Shown here: positions 51,614 through 55,504 of the stretch, in pieces
How positions within the stretch are numbered: the first letter of the stretch is position 1
Layout: the number at the start of each line of letters is the position of its first letter
NCBI GenBank assembly: GCA_938012815.1
Contig: CALLVV010000045.1
Location: 1-55,504 of the forward strand
From: an uncultured Propionibacteriaceae bacterium
GTDB lineage: Bacteria; Actinomycetota; Actinomycetes; Propionibacteriales; Propionibacteriaceae
DNA: 55,504 nucleotides
Reading direction: 5' to 3'
Notes under the pieces: generated by a model
Databases searched by the model: none
The model's input: only the letters and a program-made list of their open reading frames with translations
Told to the model about the DNA's origin: nothing
Program-made: the position numbers and the translations under genes

Positions 51614-51653
51614 CCCGCCCGGTGCCGCACCGGGTTAACCCCCGGGCCCGGGT

Positions 51654-52241
51654 TCAGGCCACGGCCTCCCCCCAGCGTTCGATGCTCCAGCCGTCCCGGC
51701 AGGAACCGTTGATCACGATCCACTGGGTGTTGCTGAGCGGCGGTGCCTTCTTCGAGCCGAAACCGGGGTCCTGGGCCAGGGTCCACACCCGCAGCGCCGC
51801 TCCGTGACTGACAACCGCAGCGCAGCCGTGGCCGGCCGATTCCACCCTGGAGATGGCCGAGGTGAAACGGGACATGAACTGCCGCGCCGTCTCGCCGCCC
51901 TCCAGGCAGGAGTCCATATTCTCGGAGGACCAGGTGTGCAGCTCCGCCACGTAGGCCCGCCAGTCGTGGTTGAGCTCCTCCACGCCCGCCGAGATCTCCT
52001 GCACCCCGTCGAGGACCTGCACCTCCAGCCCAAGCGACTCGGCGAGCGGGGCGGCCGTCTGCTGCGCGCGCGTCAGCGGGGACGCGTAGACCGCCTCTAT
52101 CGGTTCGTCGGCAAGTTTCCCCGGCAGCGAGGCGGCCTGGGTCAGGCCGTGATTGGTCAACCGGTATCCCGGGTAGGCGGTGTCCAACCTGTGATCGACG
52201 TTCGCCTGGGTTTCGCCGTGACGGATCAGGAGGAGTCGCAT
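51654..52241 (-). CDS. Histidine phosphatase family protein
   Basis: 195 residues. The RHG motif LLLIRHGETQANVDHRLDT holds the phospho-accepting histidine; SPLTRAQQTAAPLA and VVSHGAALRVW add the other arginine and histidine of the phosphoglycerate-mutase-like fold. The substrate may be a small phosphate ester; the sequence does not say. The ATG at 52241 has TACGAT six nt upstream on the minus strand, so it is probably leaderless. It shares a short divergent region with hpt. Confidence 0.88.
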   Translation of the reverse strand: MRLLLIRHGETQANVDHRLDTAYPGYRLTNHGLTQAASLPGKLADEPIEAVYASPLTRAQQTAAPLAESLGLEVQVLDGVQEISAGVEELNHDWRAYVAELHTWSSENMDSCLEGGETARQFMSRFTSAISRVESAGHGCAAVVSHGAALRVWTLAQDPGFGSKKAPPLSNTQWIVINGSCRDGWSIERWGEAVA

Positions 52242-52247
52242 GGCTTG

Positions 52248-52253
52248 ATCGTA
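52248..52253 (-). promoter_or_regulatory. -10 box of the leaderless phosphatase gene
   Basis: TACGAT on the minus strand, six nt before the ATG at 52241. Confidence 0.5.
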
Positions 52254-52338
52254 GGCGGGCGGGGCGGCGCCGCCCGGCGTGTCGCGCCCGAGTTGCCGAC
52301 TCGCCAGCCAAGAAGACGGCAGCCGGGAGTGGAGGCCC

Positions 52339-52344
52339 TAGGGT
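52339..52344 (+). promoter_or_regulatory. -10 box of leaderless hpt
   Basis: TAGGGT, seven nt, then the GTG at 52352; the earlier in-frame GTG at 52343 would lie inside the -10. Confidence 0.5.
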
Positions 52345-52351
52345 GGCGAGA

Positions 52352-52903
52352 GTGGATGCAGCCGATGTGATCTCCGACCTGTCCGAAGTCCTTTACACGA
52401 GTGACCAGATCGTGGCACGCGTCGCCGAGATCGCAGCCCGGATCGACGCCGACTACGCCGGGCGTGACCTCTTGATCGTGGGAGTGCTCAACGGGGCGAT
52501 CATGGTGGTCTCCGACCTGCAGCGCGCCATGAAGAGCCACGTGGAGATGGACTGGATGGCCATCTCCTCCTACGGCTCCGGTACCCAGTCCAGCGGCGTG
52601 GTGCGCATCCTGAAGGACCTCGGCGTCGACATCGAGGGCCGCCACGTCCTGGTGGTCGAGGACATCATCGACACCGGTCTGACGCTGAGCTACCTGATTT
52701 CGAACCTGGCCAGCCGCAGACCCGCCAGCCTCGAGATCATGACGATGTTCCGCAAACCCGGGGCGGCCCGGATGGAGGTGCCCGTCAAGTACGTCGGGTT
52801 CGACATCCCCAACGAGTTCGTCGTCGGCTATGGCCTCGACTACGCGAGCCGCTACCGCAACCTCCGTGACCTGGCGGTCCTGGCCCCTCACGTCTACTCC
52901 TGA
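52352..52903 (+). CDS. hpt: Hypoxanthine(-guanine) phosphoribosyltransferase
   Basis: 183 residues. Purine salvage: hypoxanthine or guanine plus PRPP gives IMP or GMP. The PRPP loop is VLVVEDIIDTGLTLSYL, the flexible loop region SSYGSGTQSSGVVRILKDL, and the base-binding end VGFDIPNEFVVGYGLDYASR; all match actinobacterial Hpt. I chose the GTG at 52352 from the TAGGGT spacing. In many actinobacteria hpt is directly followed by ftsH; here two minus-strand genes lie between them. The 3' ends of hpt and the sigma factor gene overlap by 10 bp. Confidence 0.93.
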   Translation: MDAADVISDLSEVLYTSDQIVARVAEIAARIDADYAGRDLLIVGVLNGAIMVVSDLQRAMKSHVEMDWMAISSYGSGTQSSGVVRILKDLGVDIEGRHVLVVEDIIDTGLTLSYLISNLASRRPASLEIMTMFRKPGAARMEVPVKYVGFDIPNEFVVGYGLDYASRYRNLRDLAVLAPHVYS

Positions 52904-53745
52904 GGACGGCCGAGAGCGGCTAGTTTCTCCGGATTCCGCACGATGTAGAAGGCCGAGATGCCGTCCCCGGTGACCATCGGCCACCCGACGTGGTCGACCC
53001 GCCCGTCCTGCCGGGCGATCCAGGCCGGGGTTGAGTTGAGACTGGTCAGCTCGATGGTGGTCGTTCCCGTCATCTTGCTGGTCAGGCCCAGGAAGAAACG
53101 AGCCACCTTGTCGGCTCCGACGATGGGACGCACCGCCACTGTGGCCCGGCCGCCACCGTCGGAGAAGACGGTCACGTCCTCCGCCAAGAGATTCTTCAAT
53201 GATTCGAGATCACCTGCCCGGCAAGCGGTCAGGAATACCTCGGTCAACCGGTGGTGCTTCTCAGTGTCCACGTCGAAACGAGAACGCCCTGCCTCGATGT
53301 GGCGGCGGGCGCGACTCGCCAGCTGTCGTACGGAGGAGGGGGAACGTCCCAGGAACTCCGCGACCTCCTCGTGGGAGAAACTGAAAACGTCGTGCAGGAC
53401 GAAGGCGGTGCGTTCCAGCGGTGACATCGACTGCAACACCAGCGCCAGCGCCAGTGACACCTCCTCCGCCACCACCAGTCCCGAGTCGGTCGCATCGCCC
53501 TCCGGCACGGGCTCCGGTAGGAAGCGACCGGGGTAGTCGCGTCGCCTCAGGGCATCGAGTGCCAGGTTCGTGGCGACTCGGGCCAGATAGGCCCTGGGCC
53601 GCGTCACCTTCGTCTCTTCTGTCGCCCGGTGCCAGCGCAGCCATGTTTCCTGGGCGATGTCCTCGGCCTCGGAGAGGGAACCGGTGATGTCGTAGGCGAT
53701 GCGCAGCACCAGCCCACGATGTCGCAGATACTCGTCCGTGCTCAC
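52894..53745 (-). CDS. ECF41-family RNA polymerase sigma factor
   Basis: 283 residues. Sigma region 2 (LRIAYDITGSLSEAEDIAQE, TWLRWHRA) and region 4 (LERTAFVLHDVFSFSHEEVA, EFLGRSPSSVRQLASRARRH) are followed by a SnoaL-like C-terminal domain of about 110 residues. That domain carries the two hallmarks of group ECF41: DGGGR (VFSDGGGRA) and NPEKL near the end. In ECF41 the extension replaces an anti-sigma factor and controls activity. The GTG at 53745 follows GGGAGG and overlaps the oxidoreductase stop, so the two are one operon. Confidence 0.93.
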   Translation of the reverse strand: MSTDEYLRHRGLVLRIAYDITGSLSEAEDIAQETWLRWHRATEETKVTRPRAYLARVATNLALDALRRRDYPGRFLPEPVPEGDATDSGLVVAEEVSLALALVLQSMSPLERTAFVLHDVFSFSHEEVAEFLGRSPSSVRQLASRARRHIEAGRSRFDVDTEKHHRLTEVFLTACRAGDLESLKNLLAEDVTVFSDGGGRATVAVRPIVGADKVARFFLGLTSKMTGTTTIELTSLNSTPAWIARQDGRVDHVGWPMVTGDGISAFYIVRNPEKLAALGRPQE

Positions 53746-54761
53746 CGTTGCCTCCCGAGCCAACGGTAACCCGCCGCCGAGCGGCGGGGCGCGTTGATCA
53801 CCAGGCGGCAGATTCTCTCCTTGAAGAAGGCCCCGATCCGTCCGGTCAGGCGTCGACCGGTGGGGACGTCGCAACGGTCCACGAATTCGATCAGGCCGTT
53901 CCTGCGACCGAGACTGACGCAGCGGAACGAGAAACCGAAGTCGAAACCGGTGGCCGCTTCCCCCGCCAGCGCCCGATGGACGTTGTCCGCGACGTGGGCG
54001 CCCATCGGAAGGGCGGTCGCGCACCCCATTCGCAGGTGGGGCAGCTGCGGCGAGACGACGGCGTCGCCCAGTCCCCAGACCCCGGGGGCCGCCTGAAGGG
54101 TTCGGTCCACGACGAGCCTGCCCCGCCCGTCCACGGGCATCCCGGACCGGGAGGCGAGATCCGGCGCGGACAGCCCGGTGCAGTCGACCGTCAGGTCGGC
54201 CGGGCCGTCGTCCCAGACCACGCCGAGCTGGGGAAGCTGGTTCGCGAGCCATTTCCTGTTTCCCTCCGAGCCGCCGGGAAACAGTCCGGCGGGATCGGTC
54301 AGGGACACATGAAGGTGCGGCGCCGCCTCGGCGATCTCCGTAGCGGTCTCGACTCCACTCAGGCCGGCGCCGTCCACCCGGACCCGTGCTCCGGCGGGGA
54401 GCGCGGAAAGGGCCGTGCGCAGGGCATCGGCCCCTGCCAGGGTTGCGGGGCCGTCGCCAGTGCTGCCGGTGGCGATCACGACATGAGACGCCTCCAGTTC
54501 CGTTCCGTCCGCCAGGGCCACCCCACCTGCCGAGACCCGGACCGCCCGTTGTGTGCTCAGCCCGACCTCAGGAAACAGCATCTCGTCGAGCGGGCGCGTC
54601 ACTCTGTACCCGGTGGCGGCGCGCTGGTGTAGCCGGATCCTGTTGACGAATGTGGGGCCGTCATTGACGAGATGGACCCTGCGGCCTCTGGCGGCGAGCC
54701 TGTTCGCGGCCATGACTCCGCCGTATCCGCCGCCGATGATGATTGCTTCGATTGTGTTCAT
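53742..54761 (-). CDS. FAD/NAD(P)-dependent oxidoreductase, ECF41 partner
   Basis: 339 residues. An N-terminal FAD Rossmann motif (EAIIIGGGYGGVMAANRLAA) and a second nucleotide-binding segment (GARVRVDGAGLSGVETATEI) with the FAD-closing GVWGLGDAV put it in the NDH-2/FAD-dependent oxidoreductase group. ECF41 genes are typically linked to a carboxymuconolactone decarboxylase, an oxidoreductase or an epimerase, so it is the likely target. I use the ATG at 54761, eight nt after an ECF41-type promoter. An in-frame ATG at 54797 has a good GGAGGAA site and could be used from the upstream promoter. Confidence 0.85.
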   Translation of the reverse strand: MNTIEAIIIGGGYGGVMAANRLAARGRRVHLVNDGPTFVNRIRLHQRAATGYRVTRPLDEMLFPEVGLSTQRAVRVSAGGVALADGTELEASHVVIATGSTGDGPATLAGADALRTALSALPAGARVRVDGAGLSGVETATEIAEAAPHLHVSLTDPAGLFPGGSEGNRKWLANQLPQLGVVWDDGPADLTVDCTGLSAPDLASRSGMPVDGRGRLVVDRTLQAAPGVWGLGDAVVSPQLPHLRMGCATALPMGAHVADNVHRALAGEAATGFDFGFSFRCVSLGRRNGLIEFVDRCDVPTGRRLTGRIGAFFKERICRLVINAPRRSAAGYRWLGRQR

Positions 54762-54769
54762 GCTCACGG

Positions 54770-54796
54770 GACGTGACCGGGAACCGAAATGTGACA
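54770..54796 (-). promoter_or_regulatory. ECF41-type promoter, perfect match
   Basis: On the minus strand TGTCACA (54790-54796), a 16-nt spacer, then CGTC (54770-54773). This equals the ECF41 promoter consensus as I recall it. It ends eight nt before the ATG at 54761, so the transcript would be nearly leaderless. Confidence 0.75.
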
Positions 54797-54942
54797 TCTC
54801 CGTTCCTCCGGTGGCCGTTGTTCGCAGGCTGGTGCTCCCGTGCGTTGGTCGCAGCCGTGCTCCCCGTGACATGCTCCTCGCCGGATGGCCCCTCCGGTTT
54901 CCAGCCGCGTTGAGCGGGGGGTCGTGTCCTCCAGGTCAGCTG

Positions 54943-54969
54943 GACGACGCCGGCCGCCGAGAAGTGACA
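54943..54969 (-). promoter_or_regulatory. Second ECF41-type promoter
   Basis: On the minus strand TGTCACT (54963-54969), 16 nt, CGTC (54943-54946). One mismatch to the consensus. A transcript from here would include the GGAGGAA site and the ATG at 54797. Confidence 0.5.
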
Positions 54970-55050
54970 TTCTGTCCTCTTGGCGGGCGCTGGTAGCCTT
55001 CCAGTGCTTACGTCCATCTTCTTCTAGGGAACCCCGCCGTTGCAGAAAAT

Positions 55051-55504
55051 CATGAAGAACCCGATGAGTTGGGTCACCTGGGTCGTTGTCATCATCCTCC
55101 TCGGGACGCTGGTCATGCAGTTCATCTCCGGGCTGGTCGGCTTCCGGGATGTCCCGATGAACCAGATCATGAGCGTCCTGCAAAGTGGTGAGAAGCTCAA
55201 GGAGGTCGTCGTCATCGACGGTGACCAGGTGATCCAGATCACCACGGAGGCCGGTCAGCGCATCCAGTCCAGCTGGGTGGGGCGCCAGGTTGACGGTTTC
55301 GTGGAGATCCTCCAGCAGCGTTCCGCCGCCGGGACACTCGACCAGTGGGTGACCCGCCACCCCACCCCGAACCTGCTCACCTCCCTGATCTACACGGGCC
55401 TGCCCTTCCTGCTGCTCGTCATCGGGTTCTTCGTGTTGATGCGGATGGTCAACGGCGGCGGCTCGGGCGGGGGCCCGCTCGCCGGCGGCTCAGCGCGCCC
55501 CTCG
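55051..55504 (+). CDS. ftsH: ATP-dependent zinc metalloprotease FtsH, N-terminal part
   Basis: The first 151 residues only; the gene leaves the window at the right edge. The start MKNPMSWVTWVVVIILLG, a first membrane helix, an extracytoplasmic domain of about 75 residues (FRDVPMNQIMSVLQSGEKLK) and a second helix (TGLPFLLLVIGFFVLMRMVN) followed by a Gly-rich hinge match FtsH. The AAA and protease domains lie beyond the window. ATG 55051 is the likely start; a TTG at 55039 is possible. It probably degrades membrane proteins. The upstream gene order (hpt, then two inserted minus-strand genes) breaks the usual hpt-ftsH pair. Confidence 0.88.

Overview
The window is high-GC actinobacterial DNA and most resembles the Propionibacteriaceae (Arachnia/Propionibacterium-like). 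The evidence is a methylmalonyl-CoA mutase pair (mutA, mutB), an anaerobic-type cobalamin cluster with a cbiE-cbiG-cbiH triple fusion behind a cobalamin riboswitch, WhiB-family regulators, a Tad/Flp pilus locus, an IrtAB-type siderophore transporter, and many genes whose start codon lies 5-7 nt after a TANNNT -10 box (leaderless transcripts). The genus is an inference; no rRNA gene is present to settle it.

Layout. 0-0.8 kb: 3' end of an ornithine carbamoyltransferase and a DUF1877 gene. 0.9-4.5 kb: 2-oxo acid dehydrogenase operon (E1alpha, E1beta, E2; no E3) behind a 37-bp near-perfect palindrome. 4.6-12 kb: housekeeping genes (alr, aat, pheA, serS, a HAD phosphatase) mixed with a DUF4282 repeat protein, an EcsC protein and a protein with two WXG100-like halves. 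12-14.8 kb: two WhiB-like regulators flanking a 1.9-kb gene-poor stretch that holds what looks like a frameshifted Cas RAMP gene. 15-16.8 kb: coupled DUF4177-ridA-nth-nudix operon. 17-20.2 kb: ABC-2 exporter, holin-like protein, methyltransferase. 20.3-27.8 kb: Tad assembly genes (ssd-tadA-tadB-tadC), an MrfA/Hrq1-like helicase, and convergent TadE-like and Flp-type pilin genes. 28-35.3 kb: cobalamin ring synthesis, cbiL-cbiF-cbiEGH-cbiX/sirC on the minus strand under a riboswitch and cbiC-cbiD divergently. 35.4-39.6 kb: irtA-irtB with a candidate iron box. 39.7-46.8 kb: accessory stretch with a lipoprotein, a methyltransferase, an orphan Imm53 immunity gene coupled to a small membrane protein, a DUF1304 protein, an ankyrin protein and an AlbA/HATPase regulator with a palindrome at its start. 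46.9-51 kb: mutB and mutA. 51.2-55.5 kb: DUF2218, phosphatase and hpt, then an ECF41 sigma factor operon placed between hpt and ftsH (5' part only).

How the parts fit. Cobalamin made by the cbi genes is the cofactor of MutAB, the core of propionate metabolism. The branched-chain/pyruvate-type dehydrogenase feeds acyl-CoA into the same metabolism. The intergenic regions carry at least three palindromic repeat families; several sit at 3' ends of genes, and one family supplies the stop codon of three neighbours. The most distinctive signals are these repeat families, a mirrored three-plus-three 12-bp repeat array, the RAMP relic, two ECF41-type promoters spaced exactly TGTCAC(A/T)-N16-CGTC, and three 21-bp-phased direct repeats upstream of the pilin gene. 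All reading was by eye; homology statements rest on recognised motifs, not on searches.
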